A stretch of DNA of 64,000 nt from Orientallactaga sibirica (lineage: Eukaryota; Chordata; Mammalia; Rodentia; Dipodidae): NCBI GenBank assembly GCA_036365145.1, contig JAEOAD010000024.1, positions 14,770,501 to 14,834,500 of the forward strand, given 5' to 3'. The position numbers and the translations under genes were made by a program. Shown here piece by piece: positions 42,971-55,499 of this stretch. Under the pieces are notes generated by a model that was not told the origin of the DNA, did no database searches, and saw nothing but the letters and a program-made list of their open reading frames with translations. Positions within the stretch are counted from its first letter, which is position 1; every line of letters starts with the position of its first letter.

Positions 42971-44245
42971 TGTAGTTCACGTTCTTTGAGGATTTATGAG
43001 TGAGGTCTCCCGAAGGTTTTCTCTGTTTAAAAGGTCCCTGTGTTTATAGAGGGTTGATTTAAAGCATTCACTTCTGACAAAGGCCATGCCAGTGGTGATT
43101 AGGGAAGCCTTTCGATTTAGCACAGGAGAGACAAAAATGCAATCAAGAAATTGACAATGCCTTCCACACACAGAAAGATTTAAGCAATTCACACAAAGCT
43201 ATTTGAGATTTGTGCTTGGGTTTACTTAATACATCTTTAAGACTGGAGATTTGAAGAGGGAAACCAAATCTTCATTTTATGACTGCAACAAATGGGCCCG
43301 CCATTCCATGGTGAATACAGCATTGATTCTTTCTCACAAAGACAGATTTAAGTGGGTGGAGTAAGTAAGAGTACCATTTTCCTTCTACTTAAGGTTGGTT
43401 AAGTGAAATTTATGTTTTTAACATGTGCCGCAGACACCAAAAACTGATTGTACCGTTATCAGCTTTTAAATCAAAGCAGCTTGCTATCTGGGAAGGACAG
43501 GAGAACTGGTCGATTTATTTCATAAAACTTTATGTACAAAGAGACAGTGTCTATGAACTTAATGGAGAGAACATAGAGTCTGGAAGGGTAATTTTTATTA
43601 CAATTTATAGTGGGATTATCCGTACTCCACACTTTTAGGTTTTATGGTAGTACGATGCTGATGCAGTTAACTTCCATGTGGAAGGAGGCATAATTTGTTT
43701 CACCCTGACTGGGGAATGAAATTGGCATCACTCCTGTATAAGAAACCTAGCTGATTCTATTAATTGCCTGGATCCAATCAAAGCCATTATTTATCTTGTG
43801 CTCACAGGTACCCTGCTTTACTGAGCAGATGAATAAATAAGAACTGACTATAATTTCCATCTAGTACTACCTTTCCATTAAGACTGTTTTTTGAAGCCTG
43901 AAGAATATTTCTCACTCACAGGGTTCAACTCCCAGGGACCATTAAGACCCAAATCTTAACAAGCATCTAGAATAAACATTACATAACATCATCTAGCATC
44001 TAGAACAAACATTACATAAACATAAACACAAAACATTGTTTCTTAGTATTAACTACCACGCATAAAAACAAACTCGGAAATGGCAGAAATCACATATACT
44101 CAAGAAGATCAGAGAATTACAGGTTGCTCATCCACGTAAACAGCAACAGCTTTGGGGACAGTCAACATTTGCTCTGCAAATACGTCGAAGTGTTTACGGT
44201 GTTCCAGACAGGCAGTAAAGCCAGTGGGCAGAGAATGTGTGATAT
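42971..44245. other. SINE-free intronic tract, candidate regulatory DNA
   Basis: About 1.3 kb with no recognisable repeat. Balanced composition, with motifs such as TTTATGACTGCAAC, GGGCCCGCCATTCCATGG and CATTATTTATCTTGTG. It looks like constrained non-coding sequence, but conservation is untested. Confidence 0.4.
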
Positions 44246-44248
44246 GGT

Positions 44249-44310
<62 letters not shown>

Positions 44311-44325
44311 GGAGAGAGAGAGAGA
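44246..44325. repeat. (GT)n(GA)n compound microsatellite
   Basis: About 13 GT units pass directly into about 14 GA units, then GGAGG and further GA. Confidence 0.93.
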
Positions 44326-45200
44326 ACTGCTTTAAAATTTGATATGTTCCCTTCCAGAAAAGGCAGCATTAATCTAGGATTATAGCCAAGAACACTTTCT
44401 CCATAGACAACTGCAGAATGTCACCCTGAAAAGCCATGGCACATGAGACACGTTTGATGCAATGGCAGCACACTGGTGTGGGAGCTGGCTGCTAGGCTGT
44501 GGCTCCTGCTACTTCATCATACAAAGAAGGTTTATTTTTGGCTTGGGACTCAGGACTGCAGATCAATACTGGGCCCCAACACTCCTCATACATAACATCA
44601 CACTTCCTGCAGGCTATGTTGATTCATTCACATGCCCACCTATCCCTTCATCCAGTAAATATTTACTACTCTCATACACAGTGTCAGAGAAACAGGAGCT
44701 AGCAAGGCTTCAATGGAACTTTCACGAATCTTAAATTTCTTTGACGAATTTTGGTAGGCTCCTAATGTCTTGTATCATAGGAATGAGGATCTTTTACTAT
44801 CATAATTCATATTATATAAATAACTGTGATTCTTGTCAATAGAGGAGCTTATTTCAGGAAAGTGAAAAAATCCATGTACACTATCATAGGCTTGTGTTCT
44901 AATTCTACCTCATTTCTAATGAGCTCCCAGGTCCCTAGCTGTTGAAGAGCTCCTCCTGTCAATTCTCCAAGGGCTATTTCCATTTCTCTCAGGTTTACCA
45001 AGCTTGCATATCTTCTTTCTTCCTGAAGTCTTGCCGTCTCCAAGCTTCACCGCCCAAGTTAACTTTAACTCCCCTCTAGGACACTGACTTCTTTGCTCAA
45101 TGGGATCAGGTCTCAGTAACATCTGCCAGGAGCATGCAAGTTGGCGCGCACACATGATGACATTTAGCATACAAATACCAACCATAGCTTTAAAAATGTG
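44326..45200. other. Unique intronic sequence
   Basis: No repeat or exon recognised. Confidence 0.4.
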
Positions 45201-45204
45201 CACA

Positions 45205-45523
45205 GAATGACTGAGAAGATGGGTTAGTGGTTAAAGGTGCATGTTCCTCAAGTCTACCAACCTGAGTTTATTTAATCCCCAGCACCCAAGCAAAAGGGCG
45301 CATAGCCAGTTGCACACCCAAATCCCAATGCACCTAGACAATGGGAGGTGGAGTCGAGAATTCCAGGGCTGAAGATAGAGGGCCCGCTAGACTGGTTCCA
45401 AAAAGCAAAAAAAAAAAAGAGAGAGAGAGAGAGAGAATTTGCTCAAAGAAGATAGAAGAAAGGAAAGCACCAATACCTACACTTGTGTACCATGGCATGT
45501 GCACCCTCCACACACAACAATAT

Positions 45524-45565
<42 letters not shown>
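45205..45565 (+). repeat. B4-like composite SINE with (CA)n end
   Basis: The head 'actgagaagatgggttagtggttaaaggtgc' with 'aatccccagcacccaagc' is followed by a diverged middle with A- and GA-runs at 45408-45436, and a 3' end leading to (CA)n at 45527-45565. Confidence 0.6.
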
Positions 45566-45567
<2 letters not shown>

Positions 45568-46106
45568 CATTTTAATTTTATTAAACAGAGTTAACACAGG
45601 ATACAGGATAGAAAGTCGGGTAGTGGTAGAAGTTATTTTTTTTTTTCTTTCTGGACAAAATTAAACATGGCCTTAAAAAAAAAATCTCATACCCTAGAGT
45701 TTTACTCTTACTTGGCAGGGTTGAGGAGGAGGGCGGAGACAGGTTCTGGTGTAGTAGAGGGCTGACTTTCATTTGCATGGAACTGAACAGGGTCTTGAAG
45801 CTCTACTTCTGATTTCCAACGACTTTTTTTTTTTTTTTAAACAGAGGAACTCACTGAACTCCACTACAATTCTGAATAGCTGGGAAAATCCAGAGGTACT
45901 CCTAAAATAATCTAGATTCTATTTAGTTACCTCGGTCTGGGTTCACAGTGTTCTAAATTTATACCACTAGGTGGCGGTACAGAGACTGTCATTTTTCAAC
46001 ATGGGTCTCTGATTTCCATAATGTATGACTTCTGCATAGGTGATTTGGCGAGATGTGCAAGAGAAAAAAAAAAGAAGTGAATCAAGTCACAAGAAAAGGT
46101 ATAATG
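45566..46106. other. Unique intronic sequence
   Basis: T-runs at 45638-45648 and 45825-45838. Nothing else recognised. Confidence 0.4.
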
Positions 46107-46283
46107 GTAGCTAGGCATGGTGGCACACACCTGCAATTTCAGTACTCAGGAGGTGGCAGCAGGGGGGCCAGGAATACAAGGTCCACCTCTGCTGCATAAG
46201 CAGTTTGGGCCAATTTGAGTTATATAAGAGCTTATGTCAATCTCTAGAACCCCAGATCAAAAACTAAAAATAAAAAAAAAAGA
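46107..46283 (+). repeat. Old B1 element
   Basis: 'agctaggcatggtggcacacacctgcaatttcagtactcaggaggtgg...', with a diverged 3' half and an A-rich end. Confidence 0.65.
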
Positions 46284-46560
46284 TAGTATGGTCAAATAAA
46301 AAATAAAGGGAAATAAAGAGCAAAGAAAGACAACAAAGTTTAAAACACACCCAAAAAAAAGGAGGAAACAAAAATGGAAGGAAGCTGAAAGTGACGGGAC
46401 AAAAAAAGATGGTGGGGTTAAGGTGTAAGATGGGACCTTGAGAAAGAGCTGCAGGGGGGGAGAAAAGGGGAGGGTCATCAATCAAAATGAGAAAGTGTTC
46501 CATGGAATCGCTCAGACTTTATGGACAGGGACCAGGTAAGAGATGCACGTGCCATCATCG

Positions 46561-46562
<2 letters not shown>

Positions 46563-46614
<52 letters not shown>
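46563..46614. repeat. (CA)n microsatellite
   Basis: About 26 uninterrupted CA units followed by GAGAGACAGAGAGA. Confidence 0.95.
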
Positions 46615-46617
<3 letters not shown>

Positions 46618-46629
46618 AGAGACAGAGAG

Positions 46630-48300
46630 ACATAGTGTCATATATGCATGCATGTAAATAAATAGGTTAATCAATGGGTTTCATGAAATAGTATTTTTGG
46701 GTGATGCTCTTTGATGGCTTTTAATCTATGCCACCCACTTCTTTAAAACTGCTAGTTGTCAGGCACTAAATTAGTTTCAAGCCTGGCCCACAGGAAATGA
46801 CACACAGTGGGAACGGCAGAACAGCACTGTTTTAGCATCTTCATCAACTGCATCTAGCTTTGAAGAAGAGGGTTTATTTGTTTGTGTGTTTTTAAGAAAA
46901 TATGTTGCTGAAAGAGGAACATTTCTGGCCATGTATATAGTCATAAACCAGTTGTTGAATAAATGAACTACTCGAAGAAAGGGGAGTCACACAATGACAA
47001 AAACAAAAACACAAAAACAAACAATTGATAGCATCCCACCAGGGTCCCCTGACAGTGCCTGGGGAAGGCCACTCCTCTGTAAGCTGGGAATACTTCTGTC
47101 CTTTGTAGTTGGACCGATCGCAATTATCCCTTGTTTCAAAGACTGCAAAGTCATATACCACTTAATCAATTCTCCATTAACAATGGAAAATAAAATGAAT
47201 GAGCTTAGAAAATAGTAACATAGCTTGGAACAGAAAAAGAATTATCAAGGGAATCAGAAAAAAAAAGGAAGGAAACCACAGACACAGAGTTGTAAATTAT
47301 TAAAAAGCCAATTGAAAACGGTGTTGGCAGGGATTCTGAAACCAAGCCCGCCTCTCGGAGCTTATTTTCTTTCTTCTTTGATTTGCTCTTACTCAGCCTC
47401 ACAAGTCACGGAGTAAATTGCTGATTTGCTAAACACAAAGGTATTTACTAAATAATACAGAAACACACATATATTTTTAGCAATGAGCGTAAACGTTCAA
47501 ATAGCATCAAAATCCTTCTATAGATCATTGCATCTAATGTAAAATAAGAATTCTTTTGGACTGGGACTATGTAAACTCAAGCTCATTATACTTACGAACA
47601 ATATTTCAAAGCAAAAGCATGCTAAATGCAACGAAAGATCATACGCACGAAAATGCAGTATTTATTATTCTACTCTGTGTCAGAGGAAACTTTCAGGAGT
47701 GGTAGAAACTATCATGAAAATTGCATTAGAATAACATATTAATAAAGCATAATATTTAGGCAGGAATCTATTTAAACATAAATTAGGTCTCCATCACAGG
47801 AAAAAAAAAAAAAAAACTTGTTCAGTGGCTCTTAGTATCAATTATAACAGAACAAACACAGAGTCTGTTCTGTCAATCTTTAGCTTTAGCTGCTCTCCCT
47901 AACAAGTGGCTTTATCTCCACTTTTCCTTCCTTTAATAACATCCACTCTTTAAAGCAGACCACCTCAGGCATGTGCATTTTGGTGTCCTACCTTTGCCTA
48001 TGTGCTTTTACTGGCTACAACACTCAGCAAGGTGACAAGCCAAGCCTGGCACTGTCTCTCTTCTGTTAATTGTCTTAGCATTATGTAGACTACCTGTCTC
48101 CTCGCCGAGTCAGTTATTTCCATGGAATCTTAGAACCCACCCAGCTAATGTCAAATGAAGCTGTGGAATTGACAGACTAGAGATATTTCAAATCAATAAG
48201 AGTACAAGAAGCCACTATTTTTGTGCAATCTGTTCAACCTCATATGTTTATCCAGAAGTGGGAAAAAATACAGATAAGGTTCTACTCCATGTTGAAAAAT
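46630..48300. other. SINE-free intronic tract
   Basis: About 1.7 kb with no recognised interspersed repeat apart from A-runs. No coding exon. Confidence 0.45.
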
Positions 48301-48308
48301 CAGCAAGC

Positions 48309-48538
48309 AGGGCTGGAGGGATGGCTTAGTGTTTAAGGCATTTGCCTGCAAAGCCAGAGGACCCAGGTTCAATTCCCCAGGACCCATGTAAGCCAGATGC
48401 ACAAGGTGGCGCATGCGTCTGGAGTTCATTTGCACTGGCTGGAGGCCCTGGCGCACCCATCCTCTCTGTCTGTCTCTCTCTCTCTGACTCTCTTCTTAAG
48501 TAAGTAAATAAATAAATAAAAAATAAATAAATAAAAAT
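48309..48538 (+). repeat. tRNA-derived SINE (Dip-like)
   Basis: A near-consensus sense copy: 'gggctggagggatggcttag', 'gcctgcaaagccagaggacccaggttcaattcc', (CT)n and AAATAAATAAATAAAAAATAAATAAATAAAA-type tail. A TSD-like aaaaatcag flanks it. Confidence 0.9.
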
Positions 48539-48539
48539 T

Positions 48540-49895
48540 TTAAAAATCAGGCAACAGTAAACAATAAATTACTAATATATCTGCAGAAAATAAAGTAATT
48601 TTTCTCCTAGTTGAATTTCTCATGAATATCGTCTACCTGTCATTCTCTCATTAACACGTTCTAGCCTTTCTTTGACATCAGCAATAGTGAAACATTGTAG
48701 TCTCATACAAGTCCCCTATTTAAGAATACTAAGCCAAAACCTAGCATTACTCCAGTCATTTTCTGAAAACGAACATTAAAAGAAGGAGAAGGAGGAGGAG
48801 GAGAAGAAGAAAAAGAAAAAGAAGAAGATGACCACGACAAGCTAAAAGTCATAAGTAACTAGAAGGCTTGTTTCTCAAAAGCACATTTAAAATTCAAACA
48901 TCAGTCCCTATCCAGTAGTTAGTATAAAAAAGAGTAGCGGAAGAATGAGTTCACCAAAGGAAGAGGTGGCAGAAGCCAAGAGGACTATGCACAGAAGCAC
49001 AGGTCAGCTGCCCAGGACTATTCTGGTCACATAGACCGATGACACCAGGCTTCCACTGAATGGTGAACTAAAAGAGGGCAGTCGTATATAAGGTGAACAT
49101 TAAGATGGACATTAGTCTGTGACAAGAACTTTGTTCTGAAATAAGACATCAGCATCAACAAATGGTTGTCTGACAACAGAAATACAACTATGAAACCATG
49201 CAGCCCGTGACGGACAGTGTCCAGGTACATTCAATGTACCAGGACCCAGGGTTATAGCTTCCAGCAAGCTCCACTGACATCCCTTCCTGGAGCACATACC
49301 CTTTCACAAATATAAATGGCTTAAGACTAAAAATATCCCCTGTGGCTTCTTCCTGTAGGCTGCTGAGAAAAGCAACACCCTGTAGGAAGAAAAGGGGTGC
49401 AAATATTTCAAACTTGCCCACAGCCACAGCCCTTTGAAACTCCTGAATGGGTGCTATGAAAATCAGGCGTATTTTCAGTGAGTTCTTCACTGTGTATACG
49501 TGTAAATAGAGTAAGAAATCAATACGCTTTTCAAATGACTGCAGAAATTAGACATCCACATTGGGGTGCATTGTTAACCACAGACTCACCTTGCTCTACA
49601 TAGATATTTTAGAAAAAAAAAAGTCCTTTATATGCCAGGGTCTGATCATACATTTGTGTGAAATCATGAATAAAGGAACAATGCAGTAAGTTATTTTCAA
49701 CTATCACACTAGCCTCCCCCCCCCAAAAAAAAAGATCTTAATGCAACAAATGTATTTTGTATAATTCTGGTAGACACCACTGTTGGTTTTGCATGGAACA
49801 AAGGAAAATATGGCTGTGTAGGAAAGCAGAGCTGGTTCCTTCACTCTAGAAATTTGTTTCATCATGGTCACATAGGCATCACTGATCATTCACAG
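48540..49895. other. SINE-free intronic tract
   Basis: About 1.35 kb of unique sequence with a purine-only patch at 48780-48826 (GGA/GAA). No exon recognised. Confidence 0.45.
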
Positions 49896-49906
49896 CATTG
49901 CCTTTT

Positions 49907-50127
49907 TTACAAAAAAAAATATACTTCATTTATTTATGTGAGAAAGAGGCAGAGAGAGAGAGAGAAGGAGAGAAGGGGTATGCCAGGGCCTCCAGCCACT
50001 GCAAACCAACTCCAGAAACATGCGCCCCCTTGTGCATCTGGCTCATGTGGGTCCCGGAGAGTTGAACTGGCATCCTTTGGCTTTGCAGGCAAGTGCCTTA
50101 ACCACTGAGCCATCTCTCTAACCCCAA
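49907..50127 (-). repeat. tRNA-derived SINE (Dip-like)
   Basis: A full antisense copy. TSD cattgcctttt at 49896-49906 and 50128-50138. Confidence 0.92.
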
Positions 50128-50138
50128 CATTGCCTTTT

Positions 50139-51500
50139 CCTTTACATCATCAAGTCTACAGGTTCCTCTCGCGAGGAGAAAGGACCATCTTGGGAATGGG
50201 TGAGAGGAGAAAGGTTCCTACTTTTTAGTTCCTTCATTGGATTTTCTGAAACTGGTATGGATTGCCCTTTAATCATGTCAAATTTCTAAAATATACTATC
50301 TATCAATATTAAAATGCTAAAAATTTGCCTAGAAGAAGCTAGTATAAATTTTGTTCTCTTGTTATATTTTGAATTACTGTGCACACATCATTGGGCAGTA
50401 AATGAAAATATTTAATCTTTATATTAGTTCTGGTGACATTTTCATAGCTACCAGCAGAATCTGAATTTTGCATAACATTTCTTTCTTGATCCCAGATCAT
50501 TATTGTGGGTCTTTACAACGATCAGCTGAATGGTCCCTTAACATAAAAAAACTTTTATTGTTATTCTTCTCCCTGTCAATCGCGGATCATTATCTTCTAC
50601 TTTTACATTTCATTACATCGCTCCATTATGTATCCTTGTCCTAACAATTTTGTCAATGTAATAAATTGACTTCCGAATTCAAATTCATTGCTGCAAGATG
50701 CACTTTACTCCACAATGTAAGAGAAGCACTGACATGTAATTATGGACTTTGCTCCTTTAATTCTTCCCTCTATAGAATTAAACATAATTATCTGTGCTCA
50801 TACTGGATTATTCCTGACAGCTATCTTATGCCCACAAGTCCCTTGTGGAGAGTAGGAATGCTTCTCCACAGGGACCACACTGCCCATCTCTCCAGCTCCT
50901 CAGAACAAAAGGACTCAGGAGAGCTGTCTACAGGGAGCCTTCCTTTCCTCGCCTCCCACTGAGCAAGAGCTCACTTCTGTCTTATCCTGGGGCCACATGG
51001 ACATGCTGCTTATCACCACCAATCAACCCTCTATCCCCCCACCCACAACTCGCAGTCTACATTTATCTGGCCAGTGAGCAGCATTAGCAAAGACTGACAA
51101 GTCTTCCTTCTCTTACATGGTCTTTCACATTCTTTCACTCACATCACCAGCGCCTCAACGTCACTCATCTCTCAGTGTTTTTCTAACCTCTAACATTTTT
51201 CTGCTTTGGCTATCACCTAAGATGATCCACGGCGTTACTCAATCAGCAATCAATATATCCCCTACCCTGCCTCCTCCTCTGTCAGAGCCCCAGGCTCATT
51301 TGTCCAACCTCCACTGCACGCTTTCTATTCAAAGGGAGAACAAACATGTTGAACCAAATACATCCACAAGGGAATTCCCTTCCCAACTCTACTCTCCTCA
51401 ATTTAGGGCAGGGCAGCAGTACTTGCTTAACAGCTCAGCCACAAACCCAGAAGTCACTCCCTTTTGTCACAGCCCACCCATTGGGCCTCCGTACCTTCCC
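50139..51500. other. SINE-free intronic tract
   Basis: Unique sequence. From about 51100 it becomes pyrimidine-rich and resembles old LINE text. The 188-codon open frame at 51117-51683 has no recognisable domain. Confidence 0.45.
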
Positions 51501-51511
51501 TCTTGCCCTGC

Positions 51512-51790
51512 GTTCTCTATGACGGGAAGTGGCTGGATGGTTTTTATAGAATATATGAAAGTTCACATCACCCTTCTGCTCAGAGTTCTTTTCGCATATC
51601 TCACCCCATCCTGTACAGCAGGAGTTTCCTGTTGGGTCTCCCTAGTTTTCCTTCTGTCCTCTACTCTCTACAATGGGAAGTAGCTTGATGGAGTTTATCA
51701 AATATGGGGAAGATCATATTACACTTCTGCTCAGACCTCTAGTTCCAGTGGCTTCCCATGTTAATTAGAATGGGGAGGTCCTACCCTCTG
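51512..51790 (+). repeat. Old duplicated L2-like segment
   Basis: Two imperfect units about 151 bp apart: 'ctctatgacgggaagtggctggatgg' at 51515 and 'ctctacaatgggaagtagcttgatgg' at 51666. Each is followed by a 'cacttctgctcag' segment. The second continues 'ttccagtggcttcccatg', as in L2. Confidence 0.5.
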
Positions 51791-51802
51791 CTCTATTTTT
51801 TT

Positions 51803-52005
51803 AAGTTTTACTTTTATTTATTTATTAGAGACAGATAGAAGAGGAGAGAGAGAATAGGCGCACCAGGGCCTCTAGCCACTGCAAACGAACTCCCAGACGC
51901 ATGTGCCACCATGCACATCTGGCTTACATGGGACCTGGAGAATCAAACCTCGGCCCTTAGGCTCCGCAGGCATGCGCCTTAACTGCTAAGCGATCTCTCT
52001 AGCCC
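51803..52005 (-). repeat. tRNA-derived SINE (Dip-like)
   Basis: An antisense copy 'tttatttatttattagagacagatagaag...gcctctagccactgcaaacgaactcc...ctaagcgatctctctagcccc'. It appears to split the L2-like sequence. Confidence 0.87.
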
Positions 52006-52257
52006 CGTGTTTGCTTATTTTGATGTCACCTATTAAACTTTAAAAGCACTTTGGGAGAAAAACAGGATCTGTCTCATTGTATCTTTGGTGTCCAAAATGC
52101 GATAGATGCCTAGTAAATACACATTGATGAGCAAATGACTCAATTCACATGACATAAGGGGTCAGATGTGGACATTTATATTCATATTCCTTGGTGTTGT
52201 GTGGCATATAGGGTCATCTACATCTTTATCAATGATCACATACGTTACACCAACTTT

Positions 52258-52495
52258 AAAAAGATGGCTTAACGCTTAAGGCGCTTGCCTGTGAAGCCTA
52301 AGGACCCATGTTCCATCTCTTTCCAGATCCCACATAAGTCAGATGTGAGGCAAAAGTGAGGCAAGTGCAAGGTTGCACATGCCCACTAGGTGGTGCAAAC
52401 ATCTGGTGATCAATTGCAGTGGCTGAGGTCCTGGAGCACTAATTTTCTCTCTCTCTCTCTCCCCCTCTGTCTCTCTCACTCTCTCTCTAAAGTAA
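52258..52495 (+). repeat. tRNA-derived SINE, long subfamily
   Basis: A sense copy: 'agatggcttaacgcttaaggcgcttgcctgtgaagcc', 'cagatgtgaggcaaaagtgaggcaagtgcaaggttgcacatgcccactaggtggtgcaaac', 'gcagtggctgaggtcctgg', (CT)n. The outermost head bases are missing. Confidence 0.87.
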
Positions 52496-52499
52496 AAAA

Positions 52500-54930
52500 G
52501 TAGTTAGCCAGTAAAACCATGTAATTGATGTGAGTTGCATTTATACTAATTAGCATTTTGAAAATCCAACTTCTTAATGGTATTTTCTGTTGTTCATCCA
52601 TACCAAATGTACAAGTCCTAAGTGGGAAGGAAACGGGGGCTCTTTTTATGAGTCAGGCACTTCAGTACTGGCCCAGCTCCCAGCTGTGTACATGCAAAAT
52701 AAAGATTTGGAGAATTACTGAAATGCTCTTTCTTTTTTCATTCTGTGAGGTAGGCGAGTCTCTCCCTCTAGACACTTTTACTGTCATCGTATTAATCAGT
52801 TCAATAATAAAAAGTTGTAAAATGCTATGGCAATATTTGTAGAATATGGTGATTATAAAAACTTAATATAAAGTAATAAAAAGAGAAAAATGGGATGTTT
52901 CCAGACAATTGCTCACACTAATTTCTCATACTAATCTCTCATCCCTTATTATTGTGGTTACAACTTTGAGAAGCAACTTCCTGGAATGTTTTTTTTTTTT
53001 TTTTTTTAATTTTTCTTTTTCCATTTTAACAAGTTATTTTTCTTCATCTAATTTTCTGTTTTTATAAGAAAGAAAAGGAAATATTGATCATTGCTTCTTA
53101 TAATTTAGAGAAAAGTAATAATGATAAAAAATTGCAAACATTCATTGATACTTGATCAATATCAGGCATTTGTACTATGTTCTTAATCTTTCCCCAAAAT
53201 CTTAGGATAGATCATGTTATTATAATCCCCATAGTATAAGTGATAAAAAATGAGAATTTATGAGATAAAATTTGTAGATGCACAGCTGTGAGAGAAAAAA
53301 GACTTCAATACATATACCTTTGATCTCAAATCTTATAGTTTTTACAAGCATAGCACAGTTCAGCAGGATTATGGTTAAATTAATTTTCATTCATGATTTG
53401 AAAGCTACCAAGTAAAACATGCTACATGAAACTCTCAAATATCCTCATGTAGCAAGAAATGTACCTTAAAGTACTTTGGCAATGATACAATTTCTAGAAA
53501 ATTAATGTTTAGTCATATACCTGATATATTATACATGCTAAACAAACATAACCTCTCCCATAAAATAATAATGACAAATAAAAGACATCTCTTTTGCTTA
53601 CTTATTAGTAAATCAAAATTGCATAAAAGGACATGAACATTAAAATATTTATATTATATTTATATTAATCAACTTCATACTGATAAATGTTTTTCCTAAG
53701 AAAGACTGGACTCCCCTGTGTACATATAAACACAGAATGATGGTATATGCAAGGGTAAATGTTTCACTATGTATGAACTACTATTCTCAAACACTTCTAA
53801 TTACATTTCTGAATTGTAAGAAAAATAATCATCAGCTTTGGCCTACAGTTATGTTATTATTGTTATTAAAGAGACGTGTTCACTTCACTCAGAAGTATTA
53901 GCAAGACCCAGAGAGTTCAGTTTTAGTAAAATCCTTGCAAAAGTACTTTAGTCCCTGTCTTTCCTGGACCTTTTCAGTACAGGATGTTGGTACTAGTTCC
54001 TAGTTCTTAAAAGAAGAAAGTGCAGACTGTTAGATAAGCAGTGAATGTCTACTTCTCAAGTTTGCAAACTAAAATTCCTGAATCAGGAGATTTTTAACTT
54101 TGTTAAACCAAGAAGATGAAATTTATTTGAAAGCTATGAAGGAACTCAATGTAAATAAAACAGTATCTTGTCATTGGTGATTGCACAGTTCTGTATATAT
54201 CCCTGTAAAATTTCTGCTAAGTTTTCAATCAAATAGAATCTCTATATAGTGAATCATACCTTATACATTACGTTTATTGGCATTTTATGGGAATAGAGTG
54301 GGTTATGCATTTATTGATCATGTTTTAAATATGGGTCTCAGTAGTAAAGCAATAAAAAAGTGAAAAATTAATCTACCATAAAGTCATAATCCAGCATCAT
54401 TTCTGAGCTCTGAAAACCAAAAGATATACAAAAGAACTCAGTTTAAAATTGGTTTATAAAGTAGCTTATTTCTTAGCTTTGTATGTAAGAAATAAAACAA
54501 CAGACATCATGGAAAAAGAATGGAAAAGTAGAAAAACACTAAATTTAGCTGCAAATTTATCACATTTAATGAAACAACTAGGCATTATTACACAGACCAT
54601 GTGGCAAGGCACATTTGTATCTCCTAAAGCTTAGAACGAAATGCTGAGATTGTACTCTGAAGGATTGCCACCATAACATACCCTGGTATTTAAAATAATA
54701 ACCTTGGTCTTTTGAGATGAACCAAGCTATGGGAGACAGAATGCCAACCTGCTACTTTTGGATGATTTTTAAATTCTACAAGGGCTTCATGCTTTTCCAT
54801 CATGTACAAGTCCACTGACCATGGTCTGCCCTTTCCATCTGGGCAGTTAAAGGTGATCATTACTTTGTAAACTAAGATATCAGAATTCTGACATTAAATG
54901 CCTCAGTGAGTAAAAAGTAAATAGATCTGA
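52500..54930. other. Longest SINE-free tract of the window
   Basis: About 2.4 kb of AT-rich sequence. A T-run sits at 52989-53008. At 53140-53300 ('catttgtactatgttc', 'tataatccccatagtataag', 'cacagctg') a faint ancient mammalian repeat may be present. No exon recognised. Confidence 0.45.
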
Positions 54931-54934
54931 TGGG

Positions 54935-55215
54935 TCTGAAGTGATGCGTTTTAGATAAAGCACTTGCCACCATGGTGTGACAACCAGCGTTTGGGTCCCC
55001 AGCACCCAATTAGATGCCAGGTGGGTGTAATCCCAGTGCTCAGGATGCAGAGACAGGATCCCCCTGGGGGCAATCTGGCTAATTAAAGGAGCAGAACCAG
55101 CAAGCTCTGGGATTAAATGAGTTTTCCTTGCCTCAGTAAATAAGGTGGAGAGTGGTCAATGAAGACAGCACATGTTATCCTCTGACCTCCATGTGTAGAT
55201 GCACCCACATATGTG
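54935..55215 (+). repeat. B4-like composite SINE
   Basis: 'taaagcacttgccaccatgg', 'gggtccccagcaccc', B1-like 'gccaggtgggtgtaatcccagtgctcaggatgcagagacagg', 'taaataaggtggagagtgg', then 'cctctgacctccatgtgtagatgcacccac'. Clearer in structure than most copies. Confidence 0.75.
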
Positions 55216-55267
55216 TGTGCTCACATGCATGCTAATATGCATAAACACTAATATGTGCACACCCATA

Positions 55268-55268
<1 letters not shown>

Positions 55269-55313
<45 letters not shown>
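55269..55313. repeat. (AT)n microsatellite
   Basis: About 21 AT units followed by three CCAT units. It lies 3' of the B4-like element. Confidence 0.93.
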
Positions 55314-55314
<1 letters not shown>

Positions 55315-55471
55315 ATCCATCCATACACACATACTAAGTACAAGTAAAGGTTATATCTACATGAATATGGTGTCTACCCAACTGCTCTGCTCACCACTGA
55401 TCAGTTGGTCTGCCTCGCTATGTAGAGACCTTCTTTGGACAGAGTGTTTGCAAATTTAGTTTCCATTCAAT

Positions 55472-55499
55472 AAAAAAAAAAAAAAAAAAAAAAAAAAAA
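55472..55499 (-). other. KLF12: U-run downstream of a KLF12 5' splice site
   Basis: 28 A on the plus strand, that is 28 U in the KLF12 transcript, starting about 58 nt into the intron after the serine-rich exon. No SINE body adjoins it. U-rich intronic stretches just after donors can bind TIA-type splicing factors, but an effect here is speculative. Confidence 0.6.

Noticed and set aside
51117..51683. 188-codon plus-strand open frame
   Set aside because: It lies in pyrimidine-rich, partly L2-like intronic DNA, with no recognisable domain and no splice structure. Stop codons are rare there because of composition.
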